Notes under the pieces: model-generated
Database searches by the model: none
What the model was told of the DNA's origin: nothing
The model's input: only the letters and a program-made list of their open reading frames with translations
NCBI RefSeq assembly: GCF_048544455.1
Contig: NC_133529.1
Coordinates: 47,159,456 to 47,223,455, forward strand
From: Silene latifolia
Lineage: Eukaryota; Streptophyta; Magnoliopsida; Caryophyllales; Caryophyllaceae
DNA: 64,000 bases
Direction: 5' to 3'
Part shown: positions 46,127 through 57,504 of the stretch, piece by piece
How positions within the stretch are numbered: position 1 is the stretch's first letter
Layout: each line of letters begins with the position of its first letter
Position numbers and translations under genes: made by a program

Positions 46127-48887
46127 TGTAGCACCCGCGAATTTTCCATTTTGACATTTATAATTTAATTAACCATTCTATTGTCTTATTTATATTTTAA
46201 ATTATTTAATTTCATTAATTTCATTATTAAACATGATTTTTATAAATATTATATTTTTAAAGCTTAAGTTATACAAAATAAATATTTTGGTCGGATAATA
46301 ATGATAATAATAATAATAATATTTCTCGTCTTGAGTTGTAGTGGGCTTGAGACGTAATTTCTAGTGTATATCGACTCAATTTTGCATGTTGGGCCTAGTA
46401 TGACTATTGGGCTCACATATTATTCCTTCCTCCTCATATAAATCATGAAGGAAACCCTAACCCCTCCTCCTTCCTCACAATTTCAGCACCACTCTCACCA
46501 AACACCACCATTGTTACACATTTTTCTTCCCTTACAAATCTTCAAAACACCATAACTTGCTCAATTCTTATCCGATTCAAGTGATTTTCGCGTCTATCTC
46601 TTCCTCTCATCGCCCTCCATCTTTCTAGGTAAGAAAAGATCTGACTTTCCTCCTTATTTAGGGCTGTCGACCCATATTACACATGGTACCCTTTTTCTAA
46701 TTTTGATTCTTAGTCTTATTTTGTGTTTTCTTATGTTTAGGAGAAAGTTTAGTTGACCCGGAAGTGGATTCTTGAAAGGTAGACGAGTCTTTTGTGGATT
46801 TAAATGCAAAAAGGTAACGGTGATGGGTTACTCGACATTATGTCAAATTTGTGTGTTTATATGTTGTAGTTTGTTCATATGTATGTTAAAGTTTGAATCT
46901 TTTCTTGTTTCACATGTTTGTTGTTGAATGAGTTTGTATGAGAAACCATCTCATGGTTAGTTGAAGGAATTTCCAATCCTTTGGGTTACATGAATGTTTA
47001 TATGGATGAATTAGTAAAGAAACCGTCTTATTCATGCTTAATAATTGTGTTTAATTATGTCACGAATTTGTTAGTTTGGAATTGTTTGAATTTGAATCGA
47101 ACCTTGTGTTTTAATACCTCTTTTATGCTTTGATTTCACCCTTAATACTTGTATAAAGTTGCTTGGGTAATATATGGTGGAATTAGGATTGTATTGGCAT
47201 GATAAAAAAATGATTTGGGGATGAAGGTGAATTTGTTGTGTCGTGTAAATCAGCACCACGGCGCAGGCTGCGCACCTCGGCGCAGGCTGCGCACTCAGCC
47301 TGGACCAGTTTTCGTAAAATGGCCATAACTTCTTCGTTACTTGTTTGTTTGAGGCTTATGACCTACCGTTAGAACCGTAAGAGGATAAGCTATCACCTCC
47401 AACTGGTTTCACCTCATTATCATGTATAGAACTCAAGTTATGACCGTTTGAAGTTGACCCTTGTTGTAGTCGAGTACTAAACTTGTTGTTATAGATTGGG
47501 TTTTGAGTTTCTTGTTGGGTATGCATCTTAACTTTGGTTCTAATGCTTGTGTATGATGTGTTGAGACTCTTTTATCATGGGAGTACTTGATATTTGTTAT
47601 ATTCTTGTACTTATACATGCTTCACATGAATTGTTTACGTTATGTTCGTGCAATCATGGTTGCTCATATTTGAGACCCAAGTGCGACGATTTACATTGTG
47701 TGACTACTTGACATTCCTTATTTATTTACCCTTCGGGCCTTTGGTACGAGTGCGTGCCATGTTCCCAGGTTGGGTTATCCTTCCGCCTTTCTTCGGACCT
47801 TTGGATACGAGTGCGTGCCATGTTTCCGATTAGAGGTTACTCGACCTTTGGATACGAGTGTGTACCATGTTTCGAGTCTTGGATATGATTTGGTATCGTT
47901 TGTCGAATCGGGTGTCGCCCATCCCGAGAGTCTGGATCCAGGTTTAGACTAGGACCGTATTATGATCGTCGTCCTACCAAGAGGTTGGAGTCTAGGGGTC
48001 TGTCTTGTTTGAGTCAAAGCCTTTGTAAATGTCTTGCTGATTATGGTCATTGGCGTGTTCTTGTATACGAGAGTGCACGTCTTCTATGATTGTTTGTGAG
48101 AGTCTTGGTCCTATCGGATACTAGTGGTGAGATGCAAGCCCCTAGTTGCGATATGATCGCCGGGATTGATGTTCCCATCCGTTCTTATGGTGAGATGCAA
48201 GCCATAAGTATGAATGTGACATTAGTAGCCACGTCTCGTGCTATGGTTGTTAAGAGGTTTTCAAGTAATGGCTATTGGTTTCCATCCATATATTTTCTAT
48301 TCAATTGATCCGTTGTTTACCTTCTTCATATGATTCGATGTCTAATCTCATATCCATGTTTTGGGTTACCTTGAATGCATGTTTAATATAATGTACCATG
48401 CCTATCTCATTAAGAATGCAATGTGCCTATCCCATTATGATTATCGTTTATATCCCCTTGTTCATATTATTCAAGTATGATGCATGATCAATATGTTTAA
48501 TTAAGTTCTTGCTTATGTGCATTTTGACATATTATGGCTGGGAGAACCCTGAGTTACTCCCCATGATCGTGGCGTTCATGTTTACATGAATGACGGGTTT
48601 GTGAAATGCAGATTATGGGGAAGACGTGTGAGCTAGCGAGAACGTTGAACCTTGGACCTTAGTTATAGTTTGCCTAGACTCACCTATAGTTAGACTTGTG
48701 TTTATTCGTGGGATATCTTTTCCCCAACGCACTTCGTTTTTAATTGTAAAACTTATTCATCTTACTTTTTATTTTCGTTTGATCACTTATGGTGGATTTC
48801 ACACTTTAAACTTTAAAGGTTTTAAAAATCCCTTATTTTTCCGCTTAGATTTAATAGTTCTTTGATGCCTCATCGAGGGGTGTCACA
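46127..48887 (+). repeat. 3' LTR of the LARD
   Basis: 2761 bp, partner of 40045-42801. Palindrome pair at about 47258-47299, shared module 47330-47434. Confidence 0.92.
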
Positions 48888-51396
48888 GTTGAGATGCCTC
48901 CTATCCGTCACGTCGAGTCTCGTGGGCCGAAGAGACGAAGAGTAGAGACGGTTGAGGACGACGCTCACGTCGCGGGTTGGGACGTTAGACGGGTTACAGC
49001 CCCGCGGGGGCTGCACCTGCGGGCGGCGCCTGCTTGAGCCGAGGGTTTCGACGGTAGCCAGTTGCTGCTTCGACTGGACAGGCACATCTCCTACCGTGCA
49101 GATGAGGGCTTGGTAAGTCGTGTCACCTGGTTGAACTTTCGTCACTTTTGAATTATCAGACCTGAATAGGTGTTCTGATGTTGTCTATTTTTGATTTCAG
49201 GAGATCGGCACCATGAGGACTTTCTCGGGGCTTCACTACCTGCCTGGGCTTTTACGACGTTCTCCGAGCCGGTACGAGGGCGTTGATAGAGAGGTCGGCC
49301 ATTAGGCCGTTGGTGGCCGCTTGGCGGGACATTCACAGGTCTTTGATTAGGTCGAACATGTGTCTGATCCGTGCCATGTTGGATCGGTACTGGGATATGA
49401 CGTCGTCGTTCCACATGGAGTTCGGGGAGGTCGGCGTGACCTTAGAGGATTTTCCCATGATATCCGGCCTCCCTTGTGGCGAGACGCTTGTTGAGTTCAC
49501 AGAGACACCGGAGAGGGTGTCTTCTCCTGCGGTTACTCGTCTTATCGGTACTGTTTTGCCTAAGCCTTCTGACGTTACTTTGTACCTGATCGCGAGCTCG
49601 TACGTGAGAGACCACTTTAGAGGGAGAGCGGTGGGTTATGCTCCGGTGCCGTTGGCGAGTCCGGAGGCTGAGGCTAGAGCTGACGCGCAGGAGGCGCGGT
49701 TGTGGTTGTGGTACTTCTTGGCTGCCAAGGTACTTCCTCTCCTCGCTGACCTTGACACTTTGGGTCAGTTTGACTGGGCCACGCCGCCTTTGGCGAGTTT
49801 TACCCGGTATATGCACACAGCGGTGCGTCCGGAGGCAGTGGGGGATGGTAGTGCCTCTGATTTGGTTGGTCCCGGCCTCATCTTGGAGGTACGAGCGTTT
49901 TTTTTTTTTTGAGTTTGATTTTGATTCTGATTTTGATTTTGATTTTGATTTTGGCAATTCTTTGGAAAGACTGGCTGATTTGTGTTTGCTGTGTTTGGTT
50001 ACAGGCTTGGTTCTACGCTTACTTCGTCCCTCTGCGTCCGGGGACTACTGGTAGTGTCCCTTCGACTTACCCTGCTGTGAGGGCTTGGACGGTGACTCGG
50101 AATAAGTCGATTAAGTCGACTTACGAGGACTGCGGACATCGTGTGAACGCCCTTCGAGTTGCTGACGTGAGTTGTCGTTCCTTACTTCTTCTTCTTTATA
50201 GAGATAGATAGAGATAGGATGACTAGGTAGCTTAGGAAGCCCCCAGTCGGTTAATTAGCTTTGTCTTGAATGCAGTTTGTCGGGTGGCCTTGGGAGCACT
50301 ACACAGAGGTGTCGGCCGCTGTCAGGGAGCGTCTGCGGCCTCACAGCTCCCAGCGTTTGTACCTGGAGACGACGATCGAGACGGTTTGGTACCTGGGCGA
50401 GCGTTTAGCTCGTCAGTGCTTTACTGAGACTTTCGTGGTACCGGTCGACCCGCCTAGGGTGTTGTTCCAGGAGTCGACTCCCGACGAGGTTGAGGAGCAC
50501 CTTCACGGTCAGGGAGGTGAGGAGCTGTTGATGCGGGAGGTCGACTACGACACCTTCCGGTTGTCGAGGCTTGCCTGGTACCCGATCGAGGTATGTTTTC
50601 CTCTATTCTTTCGTTTTCATTGCCTCTTTGATAGGAGGGTTTGTTACCTTTTATGTGGACCCAAATTGCAGGGTGCCGACATGCTGATGAGGACTCAGCC
50701 CCCAGTTTTCCCGGCGGAGACCACCTTTCAGGGGCCGGGTAGCGAGGAGCTACAACTGCACTTGCCAGAGCCTGCCGTGGCTGAGGTGACCGACGTTGGC
50801 ATGGAGTGGAGGTTGGTCGTTCTGAGGGTAAGTTCTTGACTTGAACATTTTTCCTCATTTACGCTTTGCCTTGCATTGTACTGAAGGACCTTCTTGGCTG
50901 TAGGTGACGACCGCTAGTCACCAGGCTTTGTGGCGGATGGGTAACCGCTGGAGGGCGCTTGCTGATGACCTGGCTGCAAGGGAGGCTCGGCTTTCTCAGG
51001 TACTTATTGTGTGTTGTTTTTGTGTATTTTGTGTTGCATTTCACTTTTTTAGATCTTGATGACGTGTATTGTGTTTTGTAGGGTACTGCGGATCTGGCGG
51101 AGCTTGCTCGGGTCCGTGCTGAGTTGGATACAGCCAGGTCGACGATCGAGGCCCTGGAGTTGGGGATCACCCATCGAGACCAGGAGCTGAGGCGTCACGA
51201 GGACGTGCTGCGGAGCCGAGATGCGGAGATTGCCTCTCTCAAGGCTCAGTTGGCTGCGGCGGAGGAGCTTCACGTCGAGATGGAGCATGAGACGCTGGAG
51301 AGTTCTCCGGAGAGGGAGTCTGAGCAGATGGTAGTGTCTGCCTTGACTGCGACTCTTCGTGAGACCGGGACCAGTCCGACGGGAGGCGCTGAGTAG

Positions 51397-52216
51397 TTGT
51401 AGTTGCTTGTCCGTGTCTTGGACTCTTGTTTGTACATATTTACATTTTGCGTGAGGCGGTTTGTATATATGTGTTTTTGGATTGTGGTTTATTTTGTGAT
51501 TTTAGCTTTTTTTGTGTTGTGTTTCGGAGGAGCGTTGTCGGCTGTCAATTCCCCTTTTGCTTTGCATCAGTTCCTGCGTCGTTAATGTAGAAAACAGGCA
51601 ACAGGTAGCACATATGCGTAAACGTAAACACGTAAAAGGCACTCGATTGAAGACAAAATTTAACCGCGATGACACAAAGTTAAAAATTGAAATTTGAAAT
51701 TTGAAATGATTTTTTTGAAAATTTGCGACAAATCGTCACGTTTAGACTCCAAAAGGAATTGATTTGAACATTTTTTTTTGAGCAACTAACTCGTGTCTTG
51801 AACTAAATTGCATCGAAATTATTGAAATTGATTTGTGATTCGGAAAAAAATTCAAACTCAAACCGTCAAGGATGAATTTTAGAAAAGATTTTTACGAGTG
51901 TATTTGATTTAATTTTTTTGTGAGATCAAGACTCGAATTTGTGAGTGCTTGAAATTTTGAGGAAAACTGACATCGTGTTATCAATTTTCAATTTTTATTT
52001 TTGCTGGGAAATTGCGAAAAAGCGAAAAAATTTCGGAATTTTGATTGACATGGAAACGATCCATCGCGGATCGGGGCGACTAGCCCTTCCCCTTTTTAAA
52101 AAGAAAGAAAAATCCGTATGTTTAAAGCTGCGTGAAGGAAACCGTGTCGGATTTCGTAAAACGCGGAAACAAGGAAATGTGAGTGTGAGGAAACACGAAA
52201 TGTCTCAGACCATCCC
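51397..52216. other. Non-coding spacer between the two antisense genes
   Basis: AT-rich with short A and T runs; holds the presumed 3' UTR of the PMD gene. I see no gene, repeat array or LTR boundary in it. Confidence 0.6.
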
Positions 52217-52393
52217 GAAGAGGCGCGAGCATTCCGGCGGGAGGTTTGAGGTGTCAGGAGAAAACACAACTTGAAAGAGACAATTCAAGGCGGGGATACT
52301 AAGAACAGGCCCAAAGAGGCGCGAGCTGCTTGGCGATAGGAAGCAGCTCTCCCTTTTTTTCTGAAAAAACGCGCTGATTGTTTTGTATAAATA
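52217..52393 (+). promoter_or_regulatory. Putative promoter of the second antisense gene
   Basis: AGGCGCGAGC at 52221-52230 and 52317-52326, the second followed by TGCTTGGCGATAGGAAGC, then TATAAATA at 52386-52393 and an ATG at 52479. The motif plus GGCGA block matches the Tat-B LTR and the PMD gene upstream region. Confidence 0.5.
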
Positions 52394-52478
52394 GTGATGT
52401 TTGTGCTTCATTGTTTCATCATCCGAAACACAAAACATCTCTACAAAACTTCTTCTTCTTCTTCCACAAAAATATTTC

Positions 52479-53841
52479 ATGGATGCCTTTGAGAATGCGT
52501 TGCGACAATGGTGCCGGGATTTGTCACCTCCCGAAAAGTATCAACTTATTTACATGGTAGTTGGTTAATTGTTGGTGCTTCGTCAAGTCAAGGTGCAATC
52601 CTCATTTCTCGAAGCATGCTCTCGGTTTTGGGATTCGAAACATCATGTTTTCGTTTTCCCGAAAGGTGAAATTTGTCCTCTTGCCGAAGAAGTTGGAGTC
52701 ATTGGTGGGTGGCCGGGTTGTGCTCTGGTGCTTCCTCCGACTCGGTTGTGCTACAAGGAGAAATTCCGTTCCATGTTGGGCTTGTCAACAAGCCAAGTCA
52801 ACTTTCTTCTTGCTCCACATGGTGTGGATATGTTGGCTCTTATCAACATCTTCTCGAACCGATTGGATGCCAATGTTTCGGAGGTGGCTAGGAGAAGGGC
52901 TCTTGCCTTTTGCCTTGTCCATGTATACCTCTTTGTTGATGCTTTGAAGAAGGAGGGGCCGAAATGCTATGGTAGCATGACCCTTGTACATGTGGTTGAG
53001 CAAATAGATCATGGTAGAGATCCATCATGGTTGGTGCTTGGCGAGATTATCCAAGCTTTGGACAAGGAAGGCTCTTGTGGAGAAGTTCCCTCATTCCGTC
53101 ACCTTACCATGAGGAAGAAGTTGTACTCGGATAGCTTTGCTTCCACCGAGGCTTATTGGGCCGCAAGATTGGCGGAGGAGGGTGGTCCTCACATCCGTTG
53201 GGTGGTGCCATGGTGGCACTTGAGGTCCTTCACGAGGTTGCCCGCTTCGGGTGCTAGTCCTCGTTCTTTGATGGTGGTGGGTTTGAAGGTCGTTTCCTTC
53301 ATTTATCCCGAAAGGCTCATGAGGCAAATGGGGCGTCAACAAATGGTGCCTGCTTAAGATACACTTGTCCAAGAGAATGTTTTCCTGAACTCCGAGCTTG
53401 TGGAGGTCTTCGAAAGATGGTGGGCCACTCGGCCGCTTTGGGAGGTACCAAACCCCGTTGCCACGACATGGGTGTCTCTCGCTTATGTCAAGTGGTCAAG
53501 AGCTTCGTCCTTGGAGGAGAGGTCCAAATTCCGTAAGGACGAGGTTGTCGATTTGAAGTATCGAGAGTTTGGAAAGGCCAACCGTGCCTTCTTTGAGGAT
53601 TATGTTGATGGGGTTAACTCAGATGTGATGAGACCACCAAAGAGGAGAAGCTCGGGTCCCAAAAATGTAGCGGGTCGTGCATGGGCTCGTTTCGGGCCGA
53701 ACATAAGGTCTTGCACTAGACCGGAGGCGGTTGCCGTTGTAGATCCGTTCCGAAGAGGAAATCCGTGCTAGGTGGGCTAACAAGACGAACAAGGGGAAGA
53801 TGTACCCCGAGGGAAAAGGCAAGGGTAGAATGGAGGAGTGA
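52479..53841 (+). pseudogene. Second antisense extra gene of Tat-B, unrecognised family
   Basis: One frame of about 450 codons from MDAFENALRQWC, with TAA stops at 52566 and 53355 and a one-base shift near 53742, after which the frame RSEEEIRARWANKTNKG runs to a TGA at 53839-53841. The N-terminal part (SSFLEACSRFWDSKHHVFVF, EICPLAEEVGVIGGWPG) resembles helical domains of the PMD and DUF7745 type found in plant repeats; I cannot name the family with confidence. No catalytic motif, signal peptide or membrane segment is evident; the C-terminus is basic. Position and strand fit the antisense extra ORF known from Tat elements. It is single-exon, unlike its PMD neighbour. Confidence 0.6.
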
Positions 53842-54662
53842 AGATTTCCATTACCCACTTTATTATTATGTTGTATTAGTGTTGTGAGTTTTTATTATGT
53901 TTTACTAGCTATGTTTTGTGTGTTTTTTGCTAGTTTTATTATGTGAGGTGTTTTAGTCGACACCTTAGCTTTGACAAGTTGTAGACTCGTCGAGCTTTAT
54001 TTGTTGTTGAAATTGTAATCCCTCCCATTATTAATTAAATAAGAGGATTACTCGCGTCGAAATTGTGAACTCTTGTTTCTTCCATCCATTTTGTAAAGGC
54101 AATTCGATTTGAATCGTCCTAAACATTTGCACTTGGGAAAGTGGGATTTTTGTGGGAAGGGAGAAAGGCTCATTTTTTGTATTTTTGGGGAAAAGGAAAT
54201 GTTTTTCCTTTTCTTTTTTTTTTTGAAAGTTGATGTGGGTGATGTTTTTTTTATTATGGGGATGGTTGTTTTTTATTATGGGGATGGTTGTATCCTTCTC
54301 GTGTAAGAAAGGACTGCCTACGTATTCACCTGAAGAGGTGAAATCAAACCATGCTCGTAGTTCGAAATGTTTTGTAAATTTTGATTAGGTTTTGTGGTTG
54401 TATCCCTCATGTATAAGAGGGACTGCCTACGTATCCACCTGAAGAGGTGAAATCAAACCATGCTCGTACTTCAGGGTTTTTTTTGTTTTAGTGCAAATGG
54501 ATGTTGCCTTTAACAGATAAAAGGACATTCGAAACGGCCAAAGTGCCGCAACTTATACTCGATAAAACATGCAATTTCAAATCAGAACGCGTTGAGGAAC
54601 TTGACTTGAAAAGGGTTGAGGCGGTTGCTAGTTGTAAAACTAGGGTTGAGGTCATTGGTTGC
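53842..54662 (+). other. 3' flank of the second antisense gene with duplicated block
   Basis: Holds AATTAAATAA-type polyadenylation-like signals near 54030. GGACTGCCTACGTATYCACC followed by TGAAGAGGTGAAATCAAACC occurs at about 54310-54358 and again at 54419-54468. The left target-site flank of the next insertion is at 54658-54662. Confidence 0.6.
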
Positions 54663-56223
54663 TGATACCTGTCGATGTGAGTATCAAAAATAATATTTAT
54701 AATTTTCCAAACTACAACTAGCAAGCTGTAGTAAGGGTCGATCCGCAGGGAGGTAGGGAGTTAAGTTGTTTTATTTCAGTCTATGGAATTTCTGGGGGGG
54801 GGGGGGGTTTGATTTGAGTTATATCTAAGTCTAAATGCAAAAATAAATAAGCAAGTAATAAAAATAAGTGTAAACAAATGATAGAAAGGAGCTAAGATGG
54901 TCGGTTCACTATAGCTATAATGGCACATAATCCTAGGTTAGTCCGAAATACAGTCGTGTAGGATGGGTATAACATGTCCTCTCGGTCCAAGTTAACTAGT
55001 AGCTCCTTTCGGCCTATGCTACTAGTCCCTAGGTCTCACTAATACTAGCTCTCGCCCTGAAAAGTGATTCCTAAAGCCTAAATTACTTATCTTTCGATCT
55101 TAGCAATTTAGTCGTCTTAATTCATTAATTAATGCCCTTCCCTATCTCTCGATCTACGGGTTGGTCAAAACTAAGCATCTAACAAGTCTCCTCTCGGTCT
55201 CATTGTTAAATATTGCACTTAACGAATCAAACGATGCTAATCAGACACGGGTCTGGTCGATCGACCAACTACCTCAGTCGACCGACCACACGGCATAGTC
55301 GATCGACCAGTTAAGGCAGTCGATCGACCATGCCCTAATTCGGGGTCACCTATTCTACGCCATCTACGCTATAGCTCCCCTACATCTTAGCAAAGGGTAC
55401 TTAGCTACTCATAATGGTGATAATAACAACAGTAAAATTAACAAATAAAGCAATTGACTTCATAATTGAATTAACTAAATAAATAACTAACATGAAACGA
55501 GAATTCGGCTTTGGGAAATCTAAACTACCAATTCTAAACTACGGAAGAATTAAAGCAACGAAATTAAACAACGAAACATAGGAATACCGTAAAGAAGAAT
55601 TGAAGAGAAAAGACCAAAACCCAATGCGAAAAGTAAACTTTATTGATGAAAACTGATCTAAACTAATGAAATAATCTAAAGTTCAACTTCTGTGTATTGA
55701 ACCCTAATTAATTCCTCCTCCTTTTCTGAAACCTCAGGTTACGTTATATAGATAGTCTTACGTAACTTATTCCTAAAACCTATTACATATGGGCTTCGGA
55801 ATTCTAATTTTAATTTCCGCGTCAGATCGTGAGGTGGTCGATCGACCACTGAGACCAGTCGATCGACTGCCCCTCTTTTCTGCAGACTTCTGTTCAGCAT
55901 TCTGACAGTCTATAGACCACGTAGGTCAGTCTATAGACCACTGTAGCTGGTAATCCGCTTCTCAAACTCTCGCAAATATATCTTTCAGGCCTTGAAATAC
56001 GCACCAAGTTCATCTCTCGAGTCACTACCCCATGTCAAATGCAGTGCTAAGTACTTAGGGACGGATTCGGCTCGATTTCCGCTGGATTCTTCACATTTCT
56101 GCAATATTACACAAAAACACGAAAGTAGACGGAAATCGGGAAAATAGTAGCATAAACTACATATTTGAGCTCTGAAATGCGTGTAAAATAGGGTGTAAAA
56201 CATCATGTAAATGACACGCATCA
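54663..56223 (-). repeat. 3' LTR (left) of the Athila deletion derivative
   Basis: 1561 bp. GGTCGATCGACC-like clusters at about 55255-55330 and 55834-55940. Has a run of 14 G at 54794-54807 where the partner has five. The 105-bp module of the larger relative is absent. Confidence 0.85.
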
Positions 56224-57504
56224 AACTTCCCCAAACCAAACCCTTGCTTGTCCCCAAGCAAGAACTAGACTCGATCTTAGGACCTAATGGAACGAGTTCA
56301 ATCTCAGAGCGAAATGCAAACCGTAAAGCCTAAACCGGTTTAATGCAACAACTAACAATCAATTAGCAATATGAATCATGCAAACGAGTTATGTAGTCGT
56401 TAAAAACTGCTGAACCGTCAACTATAGAGACTTATCATATTGGACTCTCACGGGTCGCTCGAATCACTCAATAAATACAGGTGAATATATGTAAAGATAG
56501 AAAGAAGTAATATTGTAATGACTCTCACCTAACTACGACCTATAAGAACATGCCTGCAATGTAATATGAAAATAATCTCTACAACCATACATATGCATTC
56601 TAACCAAACAGATGACCATGACACATGCCGAGGTAAATATGGATATGTGAGGTAATGGGTAAGAAGGGGCTAAGATAAATTTGGAATAGAGGAGTTAAAT
56701 CCAAGCTAGTAACTACAGATCCAAATTACGGGAACATCCCAACTTCTTGCTCAAGATCAATCGATACAAAACGGTGCCAATTAGAAGCACAAATCTCACA
56801 ATTTCCACAATTAGTCAACCCCCCATAAGATACAAATACAACATGGGAGCAAAAATCGCCATTTAATAAAGACTTTGAATTATGCGATTTTGATTTTTCA
56901 TTTTTTTTCTTTTTCTTTTTTTTCACTTCTATTTTTTTCTTTCTTTCTTTCCTCCTTCCCAACATTCCACCAACCTTCTTATAAAGAGCAATATAGCCAA
57001 AATGCAATAAACACATTCCCACAATTACCAATACTAGCTCAGCAAGGGTAAGCTAAATATGGAATGTAGCTTATGGGACAAAAAGGCAATTTGGCTATGT
57101 GGGGTTTATGGGTAAAATGAGAAAAGGGGACCTCTACCACATGTGTCAACAAACCACAAACCGAATGCATACAGGTATTAAGCAGATTAAGTTCATATTT
57201 ATGCATAATGATATAACATGTCTCATAAGAAGTACTACTCACATTCCTAGATAAACTGGTCATGAATGTCACCAGTTATAGGCTCTAAAACTCAGAATAT
57301 AAGTAGTTTGCCAAAAATCTAAGTCAAGTCTAAGATTCAGCAAATACTTTAACGAAAACTCGTAGATATGCATATAAGATTCTACTAATAACATGTTAAT
57401 TAAGCACGGCTCAGGCGTAAACAGCTGAAAATGCAATGTCATCATTGAAATACTACCGTTCCGACTCGGCCTACATGCTAAAATAAACGTGCAAGCTGAA
57501 AATT
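56224..57504 (-). other. Internal remnant of the deletion derivative
   Basis: Polypurine tract beside the left LTR (plus strand AACTTCCCCAAACCAAACC), pyrimidine-rich stretch at 56885-56960, no gene. Confidence 0.7.

Larger units (their letters stand above)
40045..48887 (+). mobile_element. Young LARD-type element without coding sequence
   Basis: LTRs 40045-42801 and 46127-48887, perfect target duplication GTTGA (40040-40044 and 48888-48892), initiator-Met primer site and polypurine tract, but 3.3 kb of internal DNA with no ORF of note. The LTRs differ at only about 15-20 positions over 2.76 kb by eye, so insertion is recent. The ends (TGTAACACCC...GTGTCACA) and the CGAGGACGAAAC phrase before the polypurine tract resemble chromoviruses, likely its mobilising relatives. 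It disrupts exon 2 of the PMD gene. Confidence 0.92.
38882..51396 (+). pseudogene. Eight-exon plant mobile domain (PMD) gene, antisense in Tat-B
   Basis: Exons fit 38882-38894, 39732-40044 plus 48893-49112 (one exon split by the element 40045-48887), 49201-49888, 50005-50166, 50276-50590, 50672-50827, 50904-50999 and 51082-51396, all with GT...AG introns; after the first, every junction falls between codons. About 758 codons. The middle is a plant mobile domain (WRDIHRSLIRSNMCLIRAML, FHMEFGEVGVTLEDFPMISG, LPCGE), a family found in host genes such as MAIN and in transposons; function in elements is unknown. The last exon is a coiled coil (about 51090-51300, Ala/Glu/Arg heptads). Breaks: TAG at 39941, TGA at 49035, a one-base shift near 49245, and the insertion. 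First-exon choice is least certain. Confidence 0.75.

Noticed and set aside
49442..50858. Minus-strand ORFs opposite the PMD gene
   Set aside because: Basic, low-complexity shadows of GC-rich exons; the plus strand has domain similarity and matching splice sites.
54794..54807. Run of 14 G as a G-quadruplex element
   Set aside because: The partner LTR has five G at this place, so it is probably a slippage or sequencing artefact.
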